DNA from: Lophius americanus
Lineage: Eukaryota > Chordata > Actinopteri > Lophiiformes > Lophiidae
Length of the DNA stretch: 64,000 bases
NCBI GenBank assembly: GCA_037951165.1
Contig: JBBDHG010000116.1
Span: forward strand, 3,855,501-3,919,500
Reading direction: 5' to 3'
A program made the position numbers and the translations under genes. Positions 1 to 11,298 of this stretch are shown piece after piece. The notes beneath the pieces are model-generated. The model saw only the letters and a list, made by a program, of their open reading frames with translations, was not told the DNA's origin and did no database searches. How positions within the stretch are numbered: position 1 is the stretch's first letter; the number at the start of each line of letters is the position of its first letter.

Positions 1-3000
1 GGCAAATAAGCTCCTTAAAGTGGAAGGGCAAATAGAATAGGACATTATACCACAGATTAAAAAATGTGGAGCAAAAGCTATAATTGCAGCCGCTGCCTGG
101 TCACCATCGTGGCACCCAAAGATGCAGAGCATTAGAGTGGGTGAGTTCACTACTGAGCTCACGGACGGAATATATGGATTAAACAAACATAGGTGACCTA
201 TGTGACCCACATAAGTCACCTACGTGATGTTGGGTTCGGTCACGATAGGCAATTTAACATGATGCTCATAAATTATCGGCATGAAAACACAGTGAATCAA
301 TAAATAATAATGGATATACAGTCTTTTTATATACTGTCATTTTTCAGTATTGGAGTTGTTTTTACGTGAAAGCACACTGAGCCACTGAACGCATCATGGG
401 CTTTGTGTTACTTTCTAGCGCTAAATTTTCATGTAGAAGCCGAGCATAAACCACGAAGGTTGTCAAGCAAAACTTACTGTCAAGCAAAAACTGTGTAAAG
501 ATTGTAACTTCTGAAAACCGTGCAGGGAAACGGATATATTTGAGGGATTTTGTTTAGTTGTGGGCGTTGAGTTTAACGCAGCAATTCAACAATGATTAGC
601 CCCAGACAACTTCAGTACATTTACAATTGTTGATGACGGTGTGTAATGTTTGATTAATGAATTAAAAACACTAGCTATAAGGGCATATAGCCATAAACAG
701 ACCCTTTTACGGTCATTTACTGTGCCGACATGGGCAAACAAGGTATACAGACGAGCAGTTATCATGATAGCATTCACCGTTTGACAGCCTAAAAACTCAG
801 TAAGTGGGTGTACATGGACATATTTCTTCTTTAAGAATTATATCATTCGGAATATTCCTGTTTAACTGTTTACATGAACAGTGATTAAATCGGTTATGGT
901 GTTCACATGCGTCGACACAGTCGGAAGAGCTGTCAACAGCTGGGTAATGAGCTCAAAGCCACCAAGAGATACTGAATTTTATCAGAAGGTGGGTGTCTAT
1001 TGTGGGATCAGGGTAATTGTTTCTTCAAATGTTCTTCTAAAGCAGAAACTCCTCATCAAGTGCTTTTATTCTGAAAATCAACATCCACTGATGGGCAGAC
1101 TTTCAAAGAGGTCTACCTTCTCTTCAAGTACTTCATTCATTGTTGCATAAAACGTGAGGTTTGTCACCAGAAATGCCAAGATCAATGTAAATTACCAAGT
1201 GCAATATGTTATAAGCTGAGTGGTCAAGGTCATTGAAAGAATAGCAATCAGAATTCTATGCGAAAAGATCTGTAATTCTCATTTTAGCCATTACTGCCCA
1301 GTCCCAATAGTAATGAAACAAGAAGATATTCTCTTCTTTGTTCTGGAGAAATGGTTCATCATCAGAACATGTGTCTCACTCTGATCCATCCTTTGACAAC
1401 CATATTGTTGATGCTGATAAATAACTATACACAGAATACATTTTGACCCTTGAAATGATCGTGGAGTCAAGACACAAGTGTCCAGAATGAACCACCACAC
1501 TGAGTCTCTTTCACATCAATATTTTATGCTGCCGTGTGTAAATTTGAAACCGATTCCTTTGGAAGACAAACCGATTCTCTAAATAATGAAACGTATTTCT
1601 GTTCTGCCACAAAGGTTGAACCAAATGATATAATTTGACAGCAGCTTTGTTTCCCTCTTTGTCTTTGCCGTATTTCGATCAGTGCTCTGAGCAGAAAATA
1701 CTGGAGAACTGTGTGTCCTGGTTACTTTACGTGCTCCGCCCGAGTCATAAAAAGCCATTACTGAACAAATGTTTATAAAACAATGAAGACAAAAACAACA
1801 ATTAATCTTTGACATCAAATGTATATAGAGGGAGGGCATAAAGAAAAAGAGTTATGGCCTATGAAAAGGGTCTGAGGTTAAGTTGGACAATGAGTAGAAA
1901 ACCCAGATTTTGATCAATTAAAATCTCTTTTTATAAAGCAAAGTATTTTTTCCCGTCTCAAGCTACAGCAGAATGCTAAAGTCCATGTCCTCAAAACATT
2001 CTTAAGCCTGAAAAGCAGCATCTAAGGGAAATAATGCCCATGATTATCTAGCATGTTCTCTAAAATGTAATTTTGTGTTTCTAATGTCTGAGAAAGCATT
2101 TATGAAACTCATTCATACATTTGGACTGATCTTGGAAGGACAAAAATAATAAAAGGTGAAACGAGACCATTGGCCTCAAAGATTCTGAAGTAGGTACATC
2201 ATGTTGACAGTAATACCATTCAATCCCTATAAACGTCAGATTAGGGGAATTAACTAATATCTTTACAGCTAATAGTTTAAAATAAATATTACCTGTTATG
2301 ATAATTTACGTAAAATATGTGTAATACAAAGAAATTATTATTATGACAGTGATGTAAGAGATAAGGGTTTAGATTTTCACAGAATCATCTCGATCATTCC
2401 AAAACCTTTTTATACATATTTGTTAGATGAGGTTTATGTCCCGGAACAAACCCCAACTGTTAACTATTTTTTTAAATTACATCATCAGACACAAAGAACA
2501 GTCTTTGAAATTATTTTAAATTAACTTCTTAACTCTTACCAGTACCTTGGTTCACTTAATGTAACACAGATACTTCCAAACAAAGAACATCTCATTTTAA
2601 AATCTGGATTATTCAATATTTCATGACTTTGGTACAGATTGACCTATTTTGTATTTAATCTAAGCAATTACTGGTGATATTTGGAAATATAGAAAATACA
2701 CATTACCTTTGTAAATGAAAGTTTTATAGGAAAATAATTTTGAGGGAAAAATCTGATCTTTTTTGTTTTAAGCAACATAAAGTCCATATTAAAGAGTTTA
2801 CAGGCTGTCGACAGTGTTTACACCAACGTAGTGTAAATGCTGTGGGTGTCTGCTTCTCCAGCTGGAGAAGGAACCCAGCAGTATCTCCTTCTCTGTGGCC
2901 TCAACATCCTACTGAAATGCATACCATTCTGCCATCAATCCTGCGCTTTTCCAATGGATAAACGTGAGCTAGAATCGACGGATACAATTAAACAACTGCT

Positions 3001-4251
3001 CATCGTGAAATAAGCATTCAATTCAAAACCTACACGGATATTAGTAGACATTGAAAACAGGAAACTGTAATAGAAACATCAGACACATGGAGTTATACCT
3101 TTGAACTAGACAATAGAAAACGCTGTTGACTAAATATTATATTCACTCCTGTAAACATTTGTGTTTCTCACAGGAACCATCTTTTATATCATCAGTTGCC
3201 CGTGGCCTTAATCCGCTTGAATTAAGCTCATTTTACCGAAAACTTCACACAAATCTGGTATTTCATTGAACTTTGGTTGTGACACCCAAGGTTTCAACAA
3301 AGAAGTATGGAATTTGAAGTTTACTAGAAGCTTACCACAGCTAGAGTGGTCTTGTGGCATGAGGAAGAACAAGGAGGTTGAAAAGGAGTCCTCAGACTTT
3401 TAGTTGCCCTTATTAAATACTCGCTTTTTTAAATTTTGTATTTTACTTAAAAATCAGATGGTGTTGACAAGAACTCAGGACACAAGTTCACCTGGGCTGA
3501 AAATGCAGTAAAAGAATTTAGAAATGATACATTTTGAGACTCATGAAATCATCAACTCCACTTGTTACACATAATATACTTATTTTTAATTTTACAATTT
3601 TTGAAATAGTTTCTGAACCATTGTAATTTAATATGATTTGCTTGAGGCAGTGTTCCAATATTAGATCATGTAAAATATTATTATATTATATTTTATATTT
3701 ATAGTTTGTTCATTGTGCGGATACCATCATATAATTGTTCACCCAAAAACTGTATCTTATCTGGTGGACATGTTTTGTCTCTTATTTAAACAATCACTAA
3801 TCAACATCCTAAATAGATTAAAACAATCTAGCCGTCTTTAATAAAAACAAACCGCCGACGTAAGAGAGATGTTAAAAACAATTCCAGTTAGACTCTTCAG
3901 TCAAACATCCTGACAAGTTCACCGCTAGTAATGAGGACGTGCCACCAAAACACATTTACCATCGTAGAAAATAACATAACAAAACCATCTAAAAACATGT
4001 TTGGCAACAGGAAAAGTTGAAGATTGTGTCCGTTTCAACTTCCCAACACCAGAGTGATCACATAAGTGCTTGAAGAGTCTTCCTCACACACTATGCTTTT
4101 CTGATTCCTTTTTCTTTCTTTTTTTTTTAAATAAGTCAACATGTATATTTATAGTTTATGCAAAGACTGTTAAGAACCATTCTTTAAAAATATACATGCA
4201 GTTTGATCTTGCAGCAACTAAGTGTTATTTCTGTGTGTGAGTGAGTGTTGC
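1..4251. other. Non-coding stretch, probably tbc1d14 intron
   Basis: No exon with recognisable protein similarity was found on either strand. Short open frames here have no splice-site support and no family resemblance. Because tbc1d14 is transcribed from the right on the minus strand and its Rab-GAP (TBC) domain exons are not seen in the window, this stretch is probably a large intron of that gene (inference). It is AT-rich unique sequence; the one local structure noted is the imperfect hairpin with a nuclear-receptor-like direct repeat near position 200. Confidence 0.5.
188..226. promoter_or_regulatory. Imperfect hairpin with DR3 nuclear-receptor-like site
   Basis: Positions 194-208 read on the minus strand as GGGTCACATAGGTCA. 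This is two AGGTCA-type half sites in direct repeat with a 3-base spacer, the arrangement preferred by VDR/RXR. The site lies in the left arm of an imperfect inverted repeat of about 17 bp; the right arm carries a further half-site-like AAGTCACCT. The match is visible in the sequence; any function is inference. Confidence 0.25.
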
Positions 4252-4254
4252 TTA

Positions 4255-5063
4255 AGCTGGGTTACACTCTACGGCTTTAGAGTTGTGGCTGCTTGATTTC
4301 AACTCACCCTGTAGGAATCAAACGTTTGCAGAAGCTCACGTTAGGTGTGTTCACACTGTACAGTCAGATCCCCACCCACGACATGAGTGCTCACACTGAA
4401 CAACCCGTTTGGTTCCTGCAATAGCACTGTTGACAGTTGTCATTAAAGTTTTGTTTTAAAGCTCAGAGGCAGAAAAAAGTTTGTTTGTTAGCAAAATACT
4501 AACAATACAGATATGAGCTATCTTGATTATTTTTTATCCATCCAGATTGCCGAAACCGCTTTTCTTAAAAAAAAAGAAAAGAAGAAAGGCACCGGTGTAT
4601 GTGGACTCATATGTGTCTAGAAGGCCGTGTACAGTATGGCTGGTCTATTTTGCAGAGAGCTTTGGAGGTAAATGAGTGTTAACTCGAAAGCAAGCAACTC
4701 TGACAGCTGTGAAACTCTCTTACTAGTCCTTGATTTTCAGTTGCTACCAACCACATACTGTACTTTGTACTTTATGACTACTTATTTATTATTCACACAA
4801 CACGTCTTGTCGCCATGGCAACTCAGACGCTCAGTCCCTTCTCACAAGCACAATGAGACGACTTCAGCTGATCTAGTTGAAACCCTGCCAAAATTTCTGC
4901 CTGTAAACCATCCGATTGTCCGGGAGCTGTTAATCTGCCCTTGTGTCCCCCTGTTACACTAAACCACAAACAATAAAGGACTGACAACATCAGTTTGCCC
5001 GGAGGTCCTGCAGCTCATTAGCAAGTGTGAATCTGGCGCAAATCGTACAGTGTATACCCAGCT
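4255..5063. mobile_element. PIF/Harbinger-like non-autonomous element (MITE), copy 1
   Basis: The element starts AGCTGGGTTACACT and ends with the inverted counterpart (AGCTGGGTATACACTGTACG read from the right), giving terminal inverted repeats of about 19 bp. It is flanked on both sides by TTA (4252-4254 and 5064-5066), the 3-bp target duplication typical of PIF/Harbinger transposons. It is 809 bp long and encodes no transposase; the 96-codon open frame inside (4672-4962) is not conserved as protein in the second copy. It carries an RFX-type X-box at 4809-4822. The superfamily call rests on the duplication length and TIRs only. Confidence 0.6.
4809..4822. promoter_or_regulatory. RFX X-box-like palindrome inside Harbinger-like copy 1
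   Basis: GTCGCCATGGCAAC differs by one base from the symmetrical RFX X-box GTTGCCATGGCAAC. The homologous place in copy 2 (near 6029) reads GTCGGCATGCTAAC and is degraded. The motif is seen directly; binding is inference. Confidence 0.3.
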
Positions 5064-5110
5064 TTATAATAATAATAATAATAATACATTTAATTTATAA
5101 TGCACTTTAC
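5064..5110. repeat. (TAA)n microsatellite and A/T-rich repeat tail
   Basis: A short run of TAA units leads into sequence like the widespread fish repeat tail 'ACATTTAATTTATAATGCACTT'. A related (TAA)n plus ACATTTAATTTATAA segment occurs near 62761-62795. The repeat family could not be named. Confidence 0.4.
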
Positions 5111-5667
5111 ATTTGGATCAAATCTCAAAGTGCTAAATGTTTATGTTACTAATGTACCCCTAAGCCAGCCCAGAACCTACAATCCCAAGAACCTAACACA
5201 GAGCGGGAATGTTGGTCGCACACACTGGCTCAGAACACGCTGGTGGGCCGAACTGACACTGACGATTGGGTTGTAGCGGTTGCTGATCTGTTGGGCCAGG
5301 ATTATGCAGCAGGAGCTGCACCAGTACAACAAACAGACCCAGAGCATTTCCTACAGGTTATTACATTTTGTTGACATTAAGTGTTTTGCGGCATTTAAAA
5401 TAAAATATTAAGCCATTTAGAGTTCTCAGTGGGCTGATCATAGATGTTGAAGTGGAGGGCACAGAACACGACCGGCAAGTGAGTATTTTAGAGATACTGA
5501 GAAGATTTTGTTGGACTTGTCAGTAGATTCAGAGGCTTACAACAACACAAACCATTAGGAACTTTTCCTAAACCTTGAGTATTGTTGTGCCTTTGCGGAG
5601 GTTTTCGCTCTGTGAGGGCTTTTTCTCGTTCCTAATGGAAAGAAAAGCCTGGACCCAGCAAATTCTA

Positions 5668-6260
5668 CAAACAAGCTCAGGAAGCTCCAAAACAGAAAAA
5701 AAAGTGGTTTGTTAGCAACATGCTAAAAAGACAGCAATGAGCTGTCTGGATGAAATTTTGCCACCCTCTATGCAGAACCTTTTTTTGTTTTTTTAAAGTT
5801 GCCAGCGTATCTGTACTCGCAGGTGTCTAGAACGCTGTGGACTGTTTGGCTGGTCTGTTTTGCAGAGAGAAATGTTGGTAAGCAAGCTAAGTTTGACTGT
5901 ATAGAGTGTCAAATTAACATCAAGTCCTTCTCCGGCAGCTGTGAACCTCTCTGATTTGTCATTATTCACAAACTGCACTTTCTGCTTTATGACTACTTGT
6001 ACCTTATCATTTTTATTATTACATAGGTCGTGTCGGCATGCTAACTCAAACGCTCCTCAACTTCTCACAGGCGCCGTGAGAAAAGAAGGCGCTGACGTAA
6101 GCGAAGCAAGTCAAGACCCTGCCAGAATTTCTAACATGACAGAAAACCTTTCGATCATCCAACGCCTGTATGGCAACTGCTTATCTGCACTTGTTACCCT
6201 GCCTACACTGCCCGACAAACGACTGTGTGAATCGGGCTCAAATCCTACAGTGAGAGCTAG
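5668..6260. mobile_element. Diverged second copy of the Harbinger-like element
   Basis: This segment aligns in the same orientation with 4440-5063. Shared landmarks are 'GTTTGTTAGCAA', 'GGCTGGTCT.TTTTGCAGAGAG', 'CTTTATGACTACTT', 'CCCTGCCA.AATTTCT' and the right end (AGCT, then CACTGTA, then GATT, in inverted orientation). The left terminus is not recognisable, so it is truncated or strongly diverged. The open frame at 5941-6288 lies in the counterpart of non-coding sequence in copy 1 and is not taken as a gene. Confidence 0.5.
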
Positions 6261-6781
6261 GTTTTACAGAAAGAGCTGGAAGACCTGAGGCATCAAATGC
6301 TTGCAGAGCCAAATGTCACACTCGTGCTGCAAACTGCTTAAGGAGGCTGTTACTAATACAGGAATGTGTTCTGTACTAAGACAACTTCTCCTGAGGAACA
6401 GAAAGAGGGAGTGACATCTACTTTCGTTTCACATAGGAACAACTAAAGATTGAATAGGAAGGAAGCTATCTATGCTAATCTTGAATGGCTATCACTAGAC
6501 AGGGGTGGGGGTTTACGCCCCCACCTATCACCCACTGACAATGCAGTCTTGATGTCTCTCCACAGGTTCTACCATCATTCCCCCTTGAATCATGTCATGC
6601 GTATAACTCACATGCACAGCATTATCGATGAATGATAAACTCTTGGTAAACTATTCTTTTGACTTAGCGGCTCTCTTTGTATCCAACACTTCACTTGAAG
6701 TTAGATACCGAACCCCCCATTAGTCAGTTAGATCATTAACGATTAGATTCACACCATAACAGGCATCCAACCATGAAGACA

Positions 6782-7041
6782 AAGAAGAAGAAGAAAAAGA
6801 AAGAATCCTTTATTAGTCACATAGTCATACACAGTACAACATAGTGACATTACTTCTCTGCATTTGACCCATCCCTGAGGGAGCAGTGGGCAGCCCCTCG
6901 TGGAGCGCCCGGGGAGCTAAGGATTCGGGGTCTTGCTCAAGGACCCTATGACAAGTAGACCCTGGTGGGATTTGAACCGGCTACCTTCCGATCTTCTGAT
7001 TGGGAGACGGCCGCTCTACCCACTGAGCCACAGCCGCCCCC
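6782..7041 (-). mobile_element. tRNA-derived SINE
   Basis: Read on the minus strand, the head contains an RNA polymerase III A-box-like segment (TGGCTCAGTGGGTAG, 7011-7030 region) and a B box GGTTCAAATCC (6968-6978). The body and a TTC-rich 3' tail (6782-6815) follow. The six-base flank AAGACA is present on both sides (6776-6781 and 7042-7047) as a probable target-site duplication. These are hallmarks of a tRNA-derived SINE rather than a functional tRNA: no intact cloverleaf acceptor stem is evident and the body continues well past tRNA length. Confidence 0.85.
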
Positions 7042-7047
7042 AAGACA

Positions 7048-8077
7048 TCAGGTAAAAAATACCTGAAGACAGCAACTGATAATCCAGTCCTCCAGAAAAA
7101 AATTTAACAGTACATCAAATGGTCAGTACCCCTCTGTAACTCATCCTACAGCTCACCAATAGCACCCGACCACCCAATGCCCCTTAACTACAAGCCAAGG
7201 TCTGCATGTCCTAAAGTCACCCACATGTACAAACATACACTGAGTTGGAGACACATTTGTGTAACAAAAAGCTTTCTACTGCGGCCATTACATAAATGAC
7301 CAAATCCATCCACTGAAGAAGACTGAGATTAAAGAGCTTGATCCCTCTGTAAACATTCATTACTTTTCATTATAATCTAATCTAATCTTTTGCTTTGCAT
7401 TGAACTTGAGTAACCCCTGTGTGCCACAGTGCAACAATGTCGACCAAGGTGCAAAGACAGAGAACTCTCAACATTTCATACACCAGATTCTTCTACCCAC
7501 TTGAAAGGATGGTTTTCCGAATGGATGCATGCCACATAACGAAAGTCCACTACGCCGGAGCATGATTTTCATTCAGTTCAGAACAAATGTGCTTCAATAT
7601 GATGGCTGAAGGGCTGCAGCTATGCTCGATTGCTCAAATGGAACAACCAGAACATCCAAGAGAGCCCGGAGAGGGGTGGCTCTTGAAATTCTCCTGTTAG
7701 TTTGTTAGTTGTCCAAAGAATATCAAGATTTCCTAACACCTGTGTTCAGAAAACGTAGTGAACCAGTGCTGTCCCAGTGATTTGTACGCATCAGCACGCA
7801 ATGAAAACACCTGGCACCAAAATACCAAACAAGCTAGTACAAGAGGAGGGAGAGGCAGAGTACTGTGAGTTTTTCACCTTGCACAGGAGAGCTAGATCTG
7901 TTTCAAACTGTTTTTTACAAAAGTCATAAAGAATGAACTAAATCCAAAAAAAAACATTTCACTAGGACTAATAATCTGAACAAATCTGTTGCTCGCTTGC
8001 AAACAAAACAGACAGATAACGGAACACCAGATGGCCATGCATGACAACCATAAAACAAATGTTTTGTGCCATCTTAC
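7048..8077. other. Non-coding stretch
   Basis: No exon, RNA gene or recognisable repeat was found between the SINE and the candidate exon at 8078. Probably tbc1d14 intron. Confidence 0.45.
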
Positions 8078-8115
8078 CTGTCAATGTACAGTAGAAGTGA
8101 TGGGGCTGCCATCAT
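8078..8115 (-). CDS. tbc1d14: Possible alternative first coding exon of tbc1d14
   Basis: On the minus strand an ATG at 8115 opens MMAAPSLLLYID and runs into a strong splice donor, CAG|GTAAGAT, with the exon ending at 8078. The exon ends in phase 2, the same as the established large coding exon of tbc1d14 (donor at 12512), so both could splice to the same downstream exon. The open frame also extends upstream of the ATG as an acidic stretch (EEEDFDLGFNGDD). The 200 bp further upstream (8330-8540) are strongly purine-biased on the plus strand, as seen near some promoters. Mammalian TBC1D14 is known to have a shorter isoform, which fits, but I do not recall its N-terminus and cannot confirm homology. 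It could be a fortuitous donor in an intron. Confidence 0.3.
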
Positions 8116-8329
8116 GTCGTCACCATTAAACCCTAAATCAAAATCTTCTTCCTCAAAAGACACACAGAAAGAAGTGTGTGGAGGATCAGGTTTTAAAGAA
8201 GGATAAATGAAGAAAAGCAGAAACGTCTGATGAAGTCAAAACGCTCCTTCAGTTGAGATCCAGAGCCTTAAAATCCATAGTTTCAGTTAGAAAGTCGGGT
8301 ACACAGAGTCCCATACAGCCAGCATGTTT

Positions 8330-8480
8330 AGGCAGAGGGAGAGAGGAGGAACCGGCAGGAGGAAGCCTGACTTCACAAATGGGAGGGGACAAAGGGGTGT
8401 GAGAAGCAGTCTGAAGGGCAATGAAGGAATGACTAACTTCTCCATGAGAGTGAGAAAGAGAAAGAGAGGGAGAGATAACT
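8330..8480. other. Purine-rich (GA/GGGAGAG) tract
   Basis: The plus strand is dominated by GAGAG/GGGAGAG/GAAAGAG runs. Open frames on both strands here (for example 8249-8560 minus and 8324-8533 plus) are low-complexity translations of this tract. It may be the upstream region of the candidate alternative exon at 8078-8115. Confidence 0.5.
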
Positions 8481-8559
8481 GGAAACTTTTTATGTTTGTG
8501 TGGCAACATACACAAGCCATGTGGAGAAGATGAGGCTCGTTTAATTTTTAAACATTCCA

Positions 8560-9952
8560 ATATTTTTAAAAACTACGTTTTTCTTTATAGAAGTCTATAT
8601 AAATACCCTGGTAAGAGCATAATGTATGTATGGGTTATCGTGTATGTTTTTGGAGTAATTAGCATAAAATAGAGTAGAAATGATTCTTTGTTGAGCCAGT
8701 AAAAGGTACAATTGACGTTAGAGAGTGAACGTGTATGGATTGTTGATGGAGACATGTATGATGTTCTTGAACACAAAAGAAATTTGATTTTGATTCAACT
8801 TAGTAAAAAAGATGGGTATGAACCCGAGAAGGAGGATCTGGATGACGAGGAGTCAGGAGTCACGACAGAGGGTCCAACTACAGTGACACTTCTGCTTTTT
8901 AGTGCAATGACATAAGAATACTGGCTGCCTTTGTGGAGATTCTTACTCTTAGTGCTTTCTAACAGAAAGTAAAACTACTTACTGATTATCTAGGATGAAA
9001 AGTTAATTAAATTAATTTGTTATATTACTTTGTTTTCAATAGTTTTCCCAATTAAAAAAGTTTCATACATTGCCTCTTCTATATTAAAGATGTGTACAAC
9101 CTAAATATTGTTATCATCACAATCCCAGAAAATGAAGATGTGTTATTTTTGCCTAATCAGAAGTCTCAGTTCTTCTCTTTTGCTGTCAGGCTAGAAGAAG
9201 TCCCACGTCAGCCGTGCTCAGCAATGCTTACACCAATCTGCCAGCATGCAGAGATAGTTAAGTCTGGAGCAAAGTGGTGACACAACCAGTATTCCAGCTG
9301 ACACGACCAGCCATAAAGCAACATCACCTGTTCAACCATGCATTTTCGTCAACCGTTAATCCCACTCAGGATCAATCCCAAATGAAATTGGGCAAGGGGC
9401 AGGGTAAACCTGGACAAGTCGCTATGTCATCACAGGACTGATATGTAGACAGAAATACAACAATACTACCCACTGCACCAGTCTGTCGTCACCAGTGTAA
9501 CCAGACTGTTTTTTTATTAGCCCTGAAATTCTATTAACAGTGCATCTCTGCTGGAAAATGTAACTAAGCTCCTGTCAATTAATTTAACTTATAATCATCC
9601 AAGTCATTTATTATAAGCATGCAATTATTATTTACATTCATTATTTGGCTATTCAATTTTACGAGAACAGGTTTTAAATTCTATAACGGCTTTGTAGGTC
9701 TTACAACCTTGAACAAAGCCTTTATTCTTATCCACACACACAAACACACACACAGCCATTAAACAACACGGCAGGTGTCAGGTTACACATGTGAAAAGAA
9801 ATTTCTATCAACGGCCAGCCTCAAAATATAAATAAATAAAACTTTGATAAGGTCCTACCTTAAATGTCTCACTCAGAAGGACAAGTACGTTGGCATTAAA
9901 CATAAAGAGGAATGTTGCCAAGCATGATATTAACGGAAACATGATTGTTCCA
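8560..9952. other. Non-coding stretch
   Basis: AT-rich unique sequence with a short (CA)n tract near 9735-9760. No supported exon was found on either strand. Confidence 0.45.
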
Positions 9953-11298
9953 ACACTGCTCCAAAAAAACTAAAGGAACACTGAAGTCAAAGATCGGATC
10001 TCAATTATTGAAAGATTCAAATTGAAAATCTTTATTTATATACATTCTGTAATTCATTGAGAACAAAATGACGTGAGAACGGTCGATGGAAAAAAGAAAT
10101 CATGAACCCATTAAGGACTGGATTCTAAATCACACCAAAATCATGGTGAAAAACTGACAGGCAGATCCAACTTGAGTTAAGTTCATCACAACAACTCATA
10201 GTGGGTCTCTGTAGTGGGTTGGCCATCCAGGTGCCTGTCTCTACTCCTGTTAACATTTGTGCATGTTTCTGATGAGTCGTGTAAAATGGAGTCCTGGGGT
10301 ATTATCCTCCCAAAACTGGATCAGGTCATCAGCTCCTGGCCCGTCTGTGCTGCGTGGTGAGTGTTGGTGGCGTCTGATTCACCGATGGATGAGGTCTCAG
10401 GTGGTCCTCGGTTGGATTCAGGTCTGTGGAACGTGAGGGCCAATCAACTGAAAGTATACCATTTTCATTCAGGAACTGCCTACACATTCCCATCACATGA
10501 AGACGGGCATTGTCCTGCGCCAGGAGGAACCGAGGGTCCACTGCACTAGTATAAGATCTGAAATTGGGTTGGAGCGTTTGATCCTGGTACCCAACAACAG
10601 TCAGGATACCGCTGCTAGCCCTATGATAAACCTGCCAATTCTAGTGTTTTCTAGTGAATGCCAATCGAGCTGTGTGGTACTGGGCTTAGAGGCTGTTGGG
10701 CCCTCATGGAGTCCGTTTCTGACAGTTTGGTGATTTTGTAGTGCTCTGGCAGAGCTCTTCCTGTTCCTCCTCACACAAAGGAGCAGGTACCGTTCCTGCT
10801 GCTGGGTTCTTGTCCTACTACGGACCTGTCGAACTTTCCAAGTGTAAAGGCCCGTCTCTTGGTATCTCTTCTACAATCTTGATAGTGTGATAGGGGACAC
10901 AGGAAACACTTCTTTGACGGCAAATACCGATGTCCCATTTCAGAAGAGCTGGCCCATCGGTGCAGCCTGAATGGTCTGCAGGTACCAAATCATGCTACCA
11001 GTAGTAACAAGGACACTAGTAAATTGCCAAACTGGAGAAAAATTAGTCAGGATAGGATGAGTAGAGAAGAATGGTCTGCGGCGATCTCTTGCAGAACCAT
11101 GTTTTTTTTGTGGGGGGGGTTGTCTTGCGGTTTCCCTTTCCTGTCCATCAGCTGTCGCTTTCATTTTCAGCAAAGCAGCTGAAACTAATTCAATCACCTA
11201 TGCATCCTAACAGTTAGGACAGAATTCTATCCCAGAAGTTTAACCGACTGTGCTACACTGTTATGATTAAGGGTACCCTGAATCTCTTTGAGCAGTGT
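9953..11298 (-). mobile_element. Degenerate Tc1/mariner-like transposon
   Basis: Both ends carry the inverted terminal sequence ACACTGCTC: the left end at 9953, the right end at 11290-11298 as its complement. The length of about 1.35 kb is usual for a fish Tc1 element. Minus-strand translation near 10541-10400 gives a Tc1 transposase signature, LAQDNARLHV...CRQFLNENG...DWPSRSTDLNPTEDHL. It contains the second and third acidic residues of the DDE catalytic triad region: D in QDNA and the DLNP(I/T)E block. Upstream parts are broken by stops and frameshifts, so it is a dead copy. It lies inside a probable tbc1d14 intron, in the same orientation as the gene. Confidence 0.85.
10329..10541 (-). pseudogene. 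Tc1-like transposase, C-terminal catalytic fragment
   Basis: This 70-codon open piece is what remains in frame of the transposase of the surrounding element. It keeps the QDNARxHV and DWPSRSxDLNPxE motifs of the DD34E catalytic core. The usual transposase is about 340 residues; here the N-terminal helix-turn-helix part and the first catalytic aspartate are not in the same frame. Not expected to be functional. Confidence 0.8.

Noticed and set aside
4672..6288. Small genes at 4672-4962 and 5941-6288
   Set aside because: Both lie in homologous parts of the two Harbinger-like copies, yet the frames are not conserved between them.
6961..7041. tRNA gene
   Set aside because: A- and B-box-like words are present, but the sequence is the head of a SINE with tail and target duplication.
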